The position numbers and the translations under genes are program-made. Of a stretch of DNA of 64,000 nucleotides, positions 12,701 through 23,950 are shown one piece after another. Within the stretch, counting starts at the first letter, position 1. Each line of letters starts with the position of its first letter. Below the pieces are notes generated by a model that saw nothing but the letters and a program-made list of their open reading frames with translations, was not told where the DNA came from and did not search any database. The stretch spans positions 6,890,001-6,954,000 of the forward strand of contig AP031358.1 in NCBI GenBank assembly GCA_037833965.1, written 5' to 3'. Source of the stretch: Marchantia polymorpha subsp. ruderalis (taxonomy: Eukaryota > Streptophyta > Marchantiopsida > Marchantiales > Marchantiaceae).

Positions 12701-14040
12701 ACATAAATTCAGCATTTTAAATCCGCTATAATGTATTGAAAGCAAAAGTAGCAAAAAAGTCTTTGCATTCTCACAATTGTTATAGTGTTACATTTTGAAT
12801 GAAAGTCCCAACCATCAAGATTGATCAGCACAGCACGCAAGATAGTCACATCATCGAGATAACGTGGTTAAACTTCTCTAGGCTACTTTCATGGACAAGA
12901 GTAAAAACTTCACTAAAACATAGGTGTATAAGTGAATTCTATAGCCAAACTCAACTCCTTCAAGATCATTCTCTAAGTGCAATATTGAATTGTACGTAAT
13001 GAATGGTTATTTTTCTCTTCTATACAAAAACAAATAAGGTGAACATTTTAGCTAACATAACTACAGTTAATTTTACTAACCATGGTTATCACTAACTCAA
13101 GTTAATACAATATATAATTAACCTAGCATTGAAACACGTTTCACTTCTACACAATCATTATAAACATACATATATAGATAAAAGAAATTAATTTGAGAAC
13201 ACAATATTTTTATTAAGCATTTTGAATGTTAGAACCCTTAGCCATTCATTGGATGGTTGAATCATCATGAATTGTTTCTTTCTTTTCATTTATTTGAATA
13301 TAGACATCTATTTTGTATGCTCCATCCATTCTTGATTATGATCCTTGTACAATTATGTGTATGTATATGTATATATATATATATAGTGTGATGTATCACG
13401 ATTATAATATTAAACATATTCTTTAAAAACTTTTCTTCTTTTTCGGTTTTGCATGCTATCAATCTTCATATATTTACTTTCAAAATAACATCTGCAATGT
13501 TGGAACGATTGTGTTCAAAAATTCATCAATCTACCCTCTTGTAAATCTATTTAAAAGTCATGTATCTTTCAAGATTAATTACAATTTGATCAAAATTACA
13601 AACATAGATAACTACAAATTTTAGTGAAAAATTGAATATATTTTTAAGTATATATTTCTTAAAATTGCAATAAATTATTGTGTCAATTAATATATTTATG
13701 AAAAAAAAGAAAACAATGTACGTTTGATAATAGTTTAGCTATAAGGTAAAAAAAATTGAAATGAAATATTTATAAGTTATATGCAATACATCCAAGTTTA
13801 TTTTCATGATATTTATTATGATAATTTCCAATCTTTATTACTACTTTATCCACAACAATCAATATTATTCAATATCACAACCTCATTTCAACTCTAACTA
13901 CCATCACACTATTCATGCATTTGATACATTTAGAATATCTGTCGTATGAATACGTATCGCCCTATAATTTACATTGCTGACATGCTACTCACATACACAT
14001 ACTCACACATACATACATATAAAATGCGAGAGCGTACACA
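9728..14040. other. intergenic, mostly AT-rich, no supported gene
   Basis: From 9.73 to about 11.7 kb the composition is mixed, with short overlapping frames on both strands. One (10353-10580, beginning at GTG) gives a reasonably protein-like 75-residue peptide with no family I can name; it could be a gene remnant. From 11.7 to 14.0 kb the DNA is strongly AT-rich with no frame longer than 66 codons. An AT dinucleotide run lies at about 13361-13385. Confidence 0.45.
13361..13385. repeat. AT microsatellite
   Basis: A short run of alternating TA with two interrupting TG steps. It is simple sequence in AT-rich intergenic DNA. Confidence 0.8.
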
Positions 14041-14300
14041 CTAAACTGTATCACAGTTCTTCGAGTGAAAATATGTGTTTTTCCCCTGAAAAACACGTCG
14101 GTCTTAATTACCCCACTGGCACTAAAACCGTCACAAGTTAAAAGTCGAGCCCTACCCATTCCAAAGAGACTCCAATTCGATGCTTACAGAGAGTTGCTCT
14201 ACTCCCAACGCTAACAGGCTCGACTCGAAGAACTAACGTTCTTTAAATCATCGGCGACTCTATAGTCTCTTGAAACGATAACTCTAAGCTCGACATCTAA
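14040..14300 (-). mobile_element. possible LTR-retroelement non-coding fragment
   Basis: This 260-bp block is richer in GC than its AT-rich surroundings. Read on the minus strand it contains AGAGTCGCC (about 14260), then words such as GGGTAGGGCTCGAC and GGTAATTAAGACCG. I recall GAGTCGCC as a recurrent motif of non-coding parts of plant LTR retrotransposons, but I cannot confirm the match here. It also contains a perfect hairpin (GTGTTTTT 14075-14082, AAAAACAC 14089-14096). No coding part of such an element is visible nearby, so it would be a solo fragment. Confidence 0.25.
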
Positions 14301-16076
14301 ATATAATAAAAAATAAAACTACATGACATATCTAATTTCATCCAATAATGTATATTATAAGTTGTCATAATATGGATTAGCATGTAATAGTTGTGCTTTT
14401 CAATGATTTTTCTAATTTTTCACATTTGAATTTAAATTGCAATTTGTGAATATGGATAAGTTTAAGGTTACTTTTCAAAGGGAGATTATTGCAATACATG
14501 AGAAAGAAATTTCTTATCTCAAAACAAGCAATTCATATCTGATCATTTATTAAGTATTAGGCTTATCATCTATGGATGAGACGGCAGAAATATCACTTTT
14601 AGATAATGAACAGAGTTCTAACTTTGGGTTGCATGCAGTTTAGAAAGATAGGTTATTATAAAATTTGTTTTCATACATAGATCATAATTGTACACAAGAT
14701 ATATTTTACTTCATGATCTTAGATATTAGCTACTAAAATTTAACTCTCTATTCCATTGATTGAAGTACGACTCGACATTCTATTTGATGAGAAAGCAATA
14801 TTAACATGATTGACAACCTCTTTTTGTCATATGATGAAAATCACCTTTTTAGTTTTTGAAAGTATGCATCTTTGTGCAATTTGATTCTTTGACTTGCTCA
14901 ATTACAATTTTCACAAAATAAACATTTGCATGTATTGCTTCTAGCCATTTATTGCTTCATTACTCACATTTGAGTGAATTGTTTAGGTCTAGATTGATGT
15001 GGTCCTCTACATCTTCCATATTCAAATTTATTAATATTGAAGTGCGAATGTGGTCGATATAACTCCTTGCAATTAACTAATTATGTGGATATTACAGAAT
15101 AACTATCCATGACAACAATAAGTATGTCCTGTTTTGTATGACATTACACTTCCATACCAGACTTACACAAAGAGTGGATATGTCTTTAGATCTAGTCAAG
15201 ATAGATCAAGCATGTACGTTTGTTAAGGGATTCAAAGTAGTTGCAACATATGTTGTTGATATATATCATATACACGTACCAGAAAATGATTATAATATAC
15301 TCTTAGATAATCAAATGGAGAGTAAATAGTTATATGATCTTCACGTCTAAGTGAATGTAAAACATCTTCTTATTCCTCTTCATTTTATGTCAAGTGAATT
15401 ATGAAACCTGAAACGTGTTTGTGACATAGTTTGCGTGGGCAGTACAAACTATGTCACAGACATCTATCAAATAAGATGGCTTATTCTAGACACCGTGTTA
15501 GCATAATTTTATAGAGATTATTTCATTCTAAAGTTTAAAAGAAGGAAACCACTTTTTTTTTTACTTGAAATCAAGAAGTGTTAATCACGCTTTTGCTTTA
15601 TACATTTCTACAATAGATGTGTTGCATGATATATGTGATGTTGTTATGATAAAGTCCCATCATACTCACTTGGTTCAATATGAACTAATGGTTCTCCCCA
15701 TCAAGTTTTGCATCATTGTGTATATTCATAGGAGTTTCGTAGAACTTGATATACTGATATAGACGGTATCAATGGACTTTGCATCACAATGGAGGAGCCC
15801 ACAAACTTGGAGATATTGCAAAGATGCATTTGCATGTAAGAGTGACACTTCTCTCTTACGTGTTGCATGGTGATATTCGTATCACTGGTAGGGTAAAGGG
15901 ATGTAGCGTGCACATTCAATCATGATAATCCACAAAGCTAAATTCTCAGGTACAAAAAACCCGTAAATAGAATGTTGCGATCTTTCATATAGAAATGCAG
16001 ATAGCTTCAGTAGGTGATGTGTACATGGGACCAACTACTACTTCTTCCATCGAGAAACTAGCCTTATGTCGAAGGA
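14301..16076. other. AT-rich intergenic stretch, no supported gene
   Basis: Open frames are all under 70 codons and none is recognisable. The only structured signal is the inverted repeat at 15417-15461. Confidence 0.5.
15417..15461. repeat. 17-bp inverted repeat with 11-nt loop
   Basis: The arms 15417-15433 (GTTTGTGACATAGTTTG) and 15445-15461 (CAAACTATGTCACAGAC) pair with one non-identical position, which is a U-G wobble in a plus-strand transcript. Imperfect pairing extends a few bases outward. It lies in AT-rich intergenic DNA without a neighbouring gene. Confidence 0.75.
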
Positions 16077-17096
16077 GTGATTAGCTGTGTAGTCTTTCGT
16101 TTCCCCTTTTACTTTTGCTTTTATCTTACTCTCGGCATCTCTGTCTTTCTATTTCAACGAGGTTCAAATATCGGGTTATTATTCGATACTCCTAGCGTCA
16201 TACGAACCATGTTATACGTTTGGTTTCTTCGGGTACGACAGGAAGGGGTCTTGCCATCCTGTTTCGCCGTATTATTTGGTGCTCCCCTTGCATCTTCTTG
16301 TCTCGTTCAGTTGGATTATGTATGGGAAGTCTTGGCATTGGAGAGTGACAACAAAACACATGGCGAAGACACCTGTGGACCTGTTGCGAACTGCCACTGG
16401 AAGCTGGAGCCACATGTTCAGCTGCCGACAGACCAAGTGGCGAATTGAGCTCCGAGTGTACACACCGCGATGTAGCTGTCCGACATGCCTGAGGACACAA
16501 GAGGAAATGACCGAGGTCTGTAAAGTAATAATCAAGCATAAGCTGAATCCGAGCACCATTGTTCTACTAACGAGACACCTCACAATGCGTGCATGCACGC
16601 GGAGTTCTCCCAAAGAGCGTTCTTATAGTTTTCGCTGCCATGAATCCTTTCACGTTGATCAACGACAGTTCTCCACGAGGTTTCCCGCTTCTGAGATTGA
16701 CACTTGTCCCGAAGCTGGTGTTAGATGCTCCACGAGGTCAGCCTCTCGTCGACAGAGTCTACTCTGTGCCCAGATGCACACAGCGAGCCGATTCATCCAT
16801 TTCCAGAGCTTTATAATGGAGTTTTACCGGGCCTATAAGGTGTTACCGATGCTTGCGGAGAACTGTCTGCTGAGATTTAGGCCTGCTGGAGTGAAGATCG
16901 AAGCATCCAGCTTCTGTCGTAAGAAACGAAGGTGCAATATGTTTTGACAGCTCTCAGTGGCTGGAATAGCTCTGCAGGAGATTGGTAGCTGGCTGGCTGG
17001 CTACATCGGTTCTGGTCTGTCCATCGATCGATCCGCGAGGTCTACGGCTGCTCGGGGGAGAGACTAGCAGCAGCAGGTTGAGGTCGATCATCGACC
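16077..17096 (+). other. upstream region and probable 5' leader of the nucleoside transporter gene
   Basis: This kilobase precedes the transporter ATG. It holds an open frame at 16276-16947 (223 codons, opening at TTG) whose predicted peptide is rich in Cys, Arg and Ser and matches no family I know. It has no membrane segment or repeated motif, so I treat it as probable chance or leader sequence. GC content rises toward 17.0 kb, as expected for a promoter-proximal or 5' UTR region. I could not place a convincing TATA box. Confidence 0.35.
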
Positions 17097-20000
17097 ATGG
17101 AGTGGGCCAAAGAGAAGACAGCGGCGGCGGCAGAGACTGTCAAAGATGCCACATCGAGTGTGGTGGAGAGTGCGCCGGTGCAGACGGCAACGTCGGCAGC
17201 TGAGCGCGCTTACGATACAGCCGCAGATTACGTGCCCATAACGACGAAGGAAAACATCCCCAACATGACTGCCTCGATCATTAACAGTCAACCCTTTGCA
17301 TCCTTCAAGCCCGACCCTGCCAATGTGTGGAAAGGGTATCTCATCTACTTTCTGCTGGCAGCCGGATGCACTCTTCCGTGGTGGACTTTTGTTCTTGGTG
17401 CCGATTACTTCAACTTCCGCTACCCTATGACGCATTTTCTTCGCCTGCTTCCTCTGGTGTACTTGGGCCCATGGTTGCTGGTCTACTGCATGTTCACTGC
17501 TCTCGGCCGGCAATACACGTCCTGGGCTCGAATCAACATAGGACTAATGATTTCCATCTTCACGTTGATTGTCCTGCCTGTGATGGATGGCTTTTTCATC
17601 AAAGGAGATCGTGGGACCACAGCAACGTTCTGGGTGACGATCGCAGTAGTCGCATTGGCAGGGGCAGGTGATGCTGTCGCTCAGGGCAGTTTGCTGGGCA
17701 TCTCGTCCGAGCTTCCAGAACGCTTCACGCACGCTTATGTGTGCGGATCTTCTTTCTCTGGTAAGCAGCTCATCCCCACTGTTGCATTTTCAGTGAGAAG
17801 ATGGTCTTCGTTGGGGCTTGAAAGTTCCAGTTGTCTGGTTAGAATGGCCTTCACCCTGTTCCATCTTCGTAATGCCTTTTTCTTGCAAAGAGTGTCAGCG
17901 AGTGTCCATGATTGAGGTTATCGAATTGCAAATAAGTTACTTGATTTGGGTAATAGGACTTTTCGGTGGGGTTCCGAAAAAAAGTGAAGGCGAAGTAGAC
18001 TTCGATTTAGTTCCACTCAAGTAGAAGAAGGTATAAAAACATCAAGCTTGATGTTTTTAGTCGATCTAATATTGGATAAAAAACTTTGCTCATTGTCGAC
18101 GAATTGTCTTTCACCCGCTTCTGACTGGATCATTGGGCCTCTTTCCTTCTCTAGCTCTCACTTCTTTTGCTGACCATTGTAAGCCGAAGATGCTTTGATC
18201 CCCTTTCTTTTAGTTAAGAGCTAGCTTGCAAATTGGTCTCTTGGTCAGTAAACCTGGAGCTGTTGCAAATAGTAGATTTGAGCAACGAGTGGAGATGCGG
18301 GGTAACAATCGTCGTGCCTCTTGCATGACAAGAGAGCGCTGTATTGTCCGGGCTACATCCCCTACGTGAGCTTCAAGGAAATTTTTTTTGGTTTGCTTTT
18401 CGTTTATGAGGAAATTTGTCGGAACTAGATAGTAGTATCTGAATCAGTAGACTTGTCATCATCAATTGTCCTGAGAACTGAAATGAAGTTGATAACAGTT
18501 TAGAGGTACTCAAGTAGAAAAAAATTCTGAAATGCATCAACTTTTTCTAAATGGTACGTAATGAACTCTTATATCCTAATCACAAGCTTCAAAATCTCTC
18601 TGTATCGGCATGTCGCTCCTGAGTGTGTGTGCAGTTGCCCCTCATCAACACGCAGATTCTTTCTCTGTAAGCTTTGCGATATTTATTAACCCTGAAAATG
18701 TACGTAATGGGTCGTCAAGATGAGCACGTCGAAGTTTCATGTGTACTCTCTCGATCATTCCCTTGGCAAGAATCTTGTCGTAAGTCTACAAGGATAGTAA
18801 GGATATTAAGGATTGAAGTGGAAATATTAGTTTTAGTTCTCTTGCTGTCAGGACCTTCACAGAGGAAAGGCAAAATGAAAAATATTTCTTTGATATTACT
18901 TGTGGAATTCGCCTGAAATTATGCTTAGTAAATACTTTTGCTAACACGCTTGAAATGATTTATTCTACGTAGCTGTAAATTCGCTTGCGAATTTACAGCT
19001 ACGTAGAATAAATCTTTGCCTAGATCGTCACAGAACATACCACTAGCGTTTAATCAGTGTAGTCTGTCTATCCAAACCCTGCCGATTTCTATTTGGAAAA
19101 TCTATTCTGCTATAATTACAGGTTGGCTACAATGAAGGTACAGCTTGTTTTACCAAATTCAATTTGTTTTTTCACCCCGCCGTCATGAAGGGGATGTAGC
19201 TCAGATGGTAGAGCGCTCGCTTAGCATGCGAGAGGCACGGGGATCGATACCCCGCATCTCCAAAAATATTTCACTTGCACATTGTTGGACTCATTTTTTC
19301 CATCACTTGATGTGGCGGTTCTGTTGAATCTCAAACCCTCCTCTCAGGCCAAAATCTTTGTGGCTTTGGCTAAAGTAGTTTTCTCTCGCGGCGTTTATTT
19401 GATCATGTTATATCTCAAATTGCTTGGTTTGTCCATCTGAACTGGAGTATAAATGCTTATTCAGTAATTTGAACGCGAAAGTTTCTCGTAGCACCGTGTG
19501 ATACGTCTTGAGGAAGAATGAGGAGATATTGAGGAGATATTTGTGGACTTTGAACAAACTTCATTTGCGCACAGTTTGCGAGTCTGAAATCTTTTCAATG
19601 TCTAAATCAGCTTTGATGACTAAATTCGAGTTGGATAATGTCTCGACAGGAATTTTCATGTTCATCGTGCGAGTGATTACCAAAGCGTCGCTGAATTCTT
19701 CCCCGTCTGGATTGAGAATTGGAGCAATAATTTATTTCTCGATTGGTCCACTTTTCCTCATTGGAGTTTTGAGCCTTTTCGCTTATGTCCACTACATGCC
19801 TGCCATGGGCTACTACGACAGCCTCGGATTAGGAAACTTGGACACAGTACGGCTACTTGTCGAAGACGAAGCGACCGTGACGGTTGAAATTGCAGCATCA
19901 GCAGGTATTGCTGCCATCGCAGCTGGAAGGTCATCCCCAACCCAGCCTCTGGAGTACGGACCAGTTTTGAGTCGAGTAAAATTGCTGGTAATCGGTGTGG

Positions 20001-20440
20001 CGATCACATCTCTTCTGTCAATGACAATATTCCCAGGATTCTTAGCAGAAACTGTGCACTCGAAATACCTAGGCAGCTGGTACCCAATCCTGCTCATCGG
20101 AACGTACGTAGTATTCGACTTCCTGGGCAGATTTCTGACGAGGCACTCAACTTACGACAGACAGTCAACTCTCTTCGGTGCATCTTGGGCCCGCCTGCTT
20201 CTCCTGCTCTTCTTTGTGTTCTCCGTTTTCGGGTATGGTCCTGTCAAGACTCCCATGGTGTTCACACTAACCGCAGTGCTGGGCATCACAAATGGATTCC
20301 TCATTGCATGTTTCAACATCCTCATCCCCAGATGTAACCCATCTAATCAGGCCGAGTCGGCTGGTATCATAATGGTCACATTCATGACACTCGGAAGCTT
20401 AATAGGTGCGGGATTGAGCTGGCTCTGGGTCCTTGTATAG
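17097..20440 (+). CDS. equilibrative nucleoside transporter (ENT/SLC29 family), two coding exons
   Basis: The coding sequence joins 17097-17760 and 19650-20440 and gives 484 residues. ENT proteins move nucleosides across membranes through 11 transmembrane helices. Helix 1 has the family signature (about residues 79-103, LPWWTFVLGADYF, where animal members have LPWN). Exon 2 starts with the conserved IVRVITKAS segment, then a hydrophilic loop (about 280-325), then five helices, including TNGFLIACFNILIPRC and the final QAESAGIIMVTFMTLGSLIG helix typical of ENT C-termini. The donor G|GTAAGC at 17760/17761 and acceptor ACAG|GA at 19649/19650 join in frame, completing Gly222. The ATG lies in ACCATGG. 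The first 45 or so residues are Ala/Glu/Lys/Thr-rich and LEA-like, which is unusual. Which membrane it serves is not evident. The 1889-bp intron carries a tRNA gene on the same strand. Confidence 0.88.
18957..19014. repeat. perfect 28-bp inverted repeat with 2-nt loop
   Basis: The left arm 18957-18984 begins GATTTATTCTACGTAGCTG and the right arm 18987-19014 is its exact reverse complement, separated only by TT. In RNA this would be an uninterrupted 28-bp hairpin in the transporter intron, about 175 bp upstream of the tRNA gene. Nothing around it identifies a transposon. It could be a foldback remnant or the product of template switching in replication. Confidence 0.9.
19190..19262 (+). tRNA. 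tRNA-Ala (anticodon AGC)
   Basis: The 73-nt sequence folds into a full cloverleaf. The acceptor stem is GGGGATG with CATCTCC (one G-U pair) plus discriminator A. The D arm GCTC...GAGC lies within an A-box-like TAGCTCAGATGGTAGA. The anticodon stem is CTCGC/GCGAG with loop TTAGCAT, giving anticodon AGC. The T arm CGGGG...CCCCG carries a B-box-like GGATCGATACC; the usual TTCGA loop reads ATCGATA. No CCA is encoded, as expected for a nuclear tRNA. It lies on the sense strand inside the transporter intron, so RNA polymerase III would transcribe within a polymerase II unit. A T6 run near 19295 could serve as terminator. Confidence 0.93.
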
Positions 20441-21912
20441 ATTTTTCACTGTAAAGTAGGAGAAACTTTTTGCCATGAAGCAGTTGTTCAAGGTTGATTT
20501 TTAGTGTTTATGAGGAATGTAATGAAATTTGGAGAAGGATTGGCTTGTACATGAAATTGAACAGTATGTAGACATGGATGGACGTGAATTCTCTATGATG
20601 ATGTTTCATCTCTCCAATCACCTAATCACTCGAGGAGTTTATAGTTCACGGATAAATATATCTATAGTTGTAGACCGCAGATTTGACGAGCTGCTTGAAG
20701 GGTAGATCTAGGACAGTATAATATACCTTAGCTCAGGCGATTCTTGTGTATAGCTACAAAATATCGATCAAGCATGAGCCTCAGTTTTTATAGCAGGCTT
20801 TGTTCGTACATAATCGAATCGTGTAGTTTTTCCAAAATATTGCCAGTTTCAAATTTCATCTTCTGATATTTCAACTTGCGTATTTTATTCCAATTTAAAG
20901 ACTCCACCTCATATATATCTAAAGAAAGAGAAAATTGTCACTATGATACAGAAAATTCAATTTAAACAAAAAAAAATTTGAATATTACCTTATTGAAACT
21001 AAAAATATATACATAAAAATATGAGAAAATAACGGAATAAAAAATGTCGAACGTACAACAAATTATCAACGGTTTAAATGCGGAAAAAACTGTAAATTCA
21101 TCACTACTATGCTGAAAACTACACGTGTAAAGAAAACAGCAGAATTGAGAAATAAAAGTAGATGTCGAGTTACTGAAGTAACAAATTATTTCTGTTGGTG
21201 AAAAGTTTTGAAACCAAACAACTAATTGATAGTAGATTTTTTCTTCACATTTTAGTACACTTATACGTAGACCTTATTTATATGGCCTCTCAATATCATT
21301 ACTAATGCTGCATTGTACATTGTCCATAGTAACTTCCATTCTTTTTAGCCCGAAAAAATGTGATCTAAATTTTTTTAAGTTTAATAGCTAATTATGTTTT
21401 CTTTGATTGAAATATTACAAAAACTTTTGTGTTAAATTTGACAGTGTTTAAAATAATTTATTTAAATGTCAAATGGACCGATCTTTTTACTACATCGATC
21501 CATCATGTGAATTTTATTTCTTTACGCGTTGCAGGTCAATTTAATGCTAAAATAATAAAATTAATGTTAAATTTAACTGTTTTCTACCAATAAAAAAGTC
21601 TCACTTTTAGCGTGTGGTACGTGAAATCATTTTTGAACTATTGGAGCATGTCAGTTTTTGTTTTTCAAGTTTCTGCCATACAAGCTTTTCAAGAAATTGT
21701 TGAGATGTACATGGTATATATGTTTGAAGACACAAACTTGGCAACTATTCACAAAAATCCAATTACTATTCAACCAAAGTATATGCATTTTGTTCGTAAA
21801 ATTAGGGGAAAAAATGATAACTTTGTAATGTAAAATATGTAAATACAATACTATCATGTTGTTGAGATGAGAATACAGGACGTTGAGGACATGTACGCGC
21901 ATTGTGTCATGT
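20441..21912. other. 3' flank of the transporter gene and AT-rich intergenic DNA
   Basis: The first 300 or so bases probably hold the transporter 3' UTR; no canonical AATAAA is close to the stop. The rest is AT-rich with no frame above 73 codons and nothing recognisable. Confidence 0.45.
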
Positions 21913-23950
21913 CTATCTACAGATTCTATATTGTCTTGTGCGCGCATGAGACGACTCTACCAATTCAAACCGAGACGGATCTGGTTGTATCGAAGAATCA
22001 TTATTGCCGAAGCTACTCTTAGTTGCAAATCCGTTCTGAGTTCCACTTCCACTTGTGGAACCCAAAGGACGCCCGCGAGTTTGTTGTACCAATTGATTCT
22101 CGAGCGCCAATCTTTCTGAAGCTAAGTTCAATAGCTGGATACGCACTTGGTTTTGTTGATGGGATGCCAGCAGGCGATAAGTTGCTTGTAGAACATCCAA
22201 AACCGGCCGCAACGGTTCAGAAGAATACGTGCCACCTTGAATCGCTGTCATCAATTGTCCAATGTAAACCAAGTGTCAGAGAGGATGAAAGTCGTTCATG
22301 GGAAGCACATGATTGACAACCTGCATGTCTCTAATCCGATGCCAGCAAGGTATACCCAGTGTCTTCGTAAAAACATCTGAACACTCTTGTCTTTCATCGA
22401 TTGGTGGATTTAGCGCCCATTGATACCGTTCACAAATCTTGTTGAGCGCATGCATAGACACACGCCTCAGCACATTCACAAAAAAAGATCCATTGTGTTG
22501 AAAACGAATCTGTATCCTTTCAGAGTTGTTCTGCGCTTCTATCTCTCTTATCGAAAGCGTGTGAATAACCGAATTTGAACATTGCGTAGATCTTTTGTTG
22601 ACGCTCTTATATAGGATTAACCAGATGCATGCTGTTCTTCTGCTCGTGAAGTGACAACGTTTCCAAAATGCGTATATCGGTTGGTACACGTAGATACAAA
22701 TCACTCCTTGTACGATATCCAAAATCGTCATAATTGTTTCATTAGTTTAGGTAAGGACTCGTAAGTAGACTGAAGCTGATCCCAGTGCGCCGTGAACTTT
22801 TCCACTGAAGAGGATTTGATTACATTGTTCCAGTGCTTGAAGAATGCAATCCAATCTTCATTAGGTCCAAATTATTTCATGCAGTTGACAACATTCTTTT
22901 GACTGTGCCAGACTCAAAGTAAATGTGCCGACGTCGGAAACATATGCGGTAGTGCATTCAACAATGCTTGCTCACGATCAGTGTTGATCGTCAACGGTCT
23001 CGATTGTTGATTGAGATTTGCCAGTTGTTGCAAGACCCATTGATATGCCGGCTTTGTCTCTTCCTTGAGAAATGCGACCGCAATCGTAAACGATGTTTTG
23101 TTACTGGTAATGTCAATTGCATGAAACATTGGCATTTTAAAGCGGTTCGTCATATAAGTGCAGTCAATAATCATTATGTATAGATACTTGCGCAGAAGTT
23201 GAACTCATCCAAGATGAAACGATCCTCTGCATCAGTTCGATATTCAAACTGATAATCGGCTTTTTGAAGGGCGTACATGAGAGCAACAATAGGTAGACGA
23301 CCTTGTAGATCAGCTTGACGAATGCGAACTTGTTCGTTATAGATTGTGCGCGCTGTCGCAATCGTGCCAGGGTCCGCCTGACGTAGAGTTGTCAGAATGT
23401 TTTTCGATGCAATGCCAGCATATATCATCTGTACTGCCATTGCTTGTTGTCTAGATTGAAGGCGGTGAGCGGCTGGATGACCACTGATGTCGATTGAAGA
23501 CTCGTGGTTGTGCTTAGCATTTCATTCCAAAAGATGTCAACATCCGTTAGCTTGTACAGTCGTCCATATAGTAGAAAGGTACATCCAACCAATCAAGTAG
23601 CATTATTGCGACGTTGTTGTGATTCATCTTCTTCAGCAGTGGATATTGTGGGTGTAGTATCACCACGATTGCACTTGAGAGTCACTCTGTTGTTATCAAA
23701 CCGACTTTTGACAACAACGTACCCTTGGTTGTGTGCAAAGGTTTGCACACTTTGCATCATCTCTTCCAAAGAGTTGTAGCATGCTTTAGGTGGCGATAGC
23801 ATTATGCAAGTATCGCCTTCCACACCAAAAGTTGACTTGTTTGGCAGCAGAGCAACTAAAAACGTGCTTGTAAATAATACTGATTGTTTTCTGGAGAGAG
23901 AAATTGATTGACTTACTGTCGAAAGTGATTTCACGTACCACACGCTCAAA
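21913..23950 (-). pseudogene. Mutator-like (MULE/FAR1-type) transposase, broken
   Basis: Minus-strand conceptual translation in three shifting frames follows the order of FAR1/MULE proteins. First comes an N-terminal FAR1-like DNA-binding region (YNSLEEMMQSVQTFAHNQGY, then KCNRGD, 23593-23870). A linker follows with LRQADPGTIATARTIYNEQ (23174-23440). The MULE transposase core has IIDCTYMTNRFKMPMFHAID and TDREQALLNALPHMFP (22914-23174). Then comes a SWIM-like CSDVFTKTLGIPCWHRI (22276-22731) and a C-terminal tail with GRPLGSTSG (near 22080). Breaks include TGA after RNNAT, a frame loss near 23430, a frame change with probable small deletion just before LRKYLYIMIIDC, TGA and TAA after the HLL motif, further damage near 22735, and TGA in place of Trp near 22274. 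It cannot make a full transposase. Terminal inverted repeats and target duplications were not found. Confidence 0.85.

Larger units (their letters stand above)
17761..19649 (+). other. intron of the nucleoside transporter gene
   Basis: A GT-AG intron of 1889 bp (GTAAGC...ACAG). It interrupts the codon for Gly222 after its first base. Exon 1 frame runs on past the donor to a stop near 17915 without any ENT-like sequence, supporting the boundary. The acceptor region has only a weak pyrimidine tract, so the acceptor is chosen mainly because it restores frame exactly at a conserved motif. It contains a perfect 28-bp inverted repeat and a tRNA-Ala gene. Confidence 0.8.

Noticed and set aside
16276-16947. 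223-codon frame upstream of the transporter as a separate gene
   Set aside because: It opens at TTG, has odd Cys/Arg/Ser-rich composition and overlaps frames on both strands; kept only as upstream-region description.
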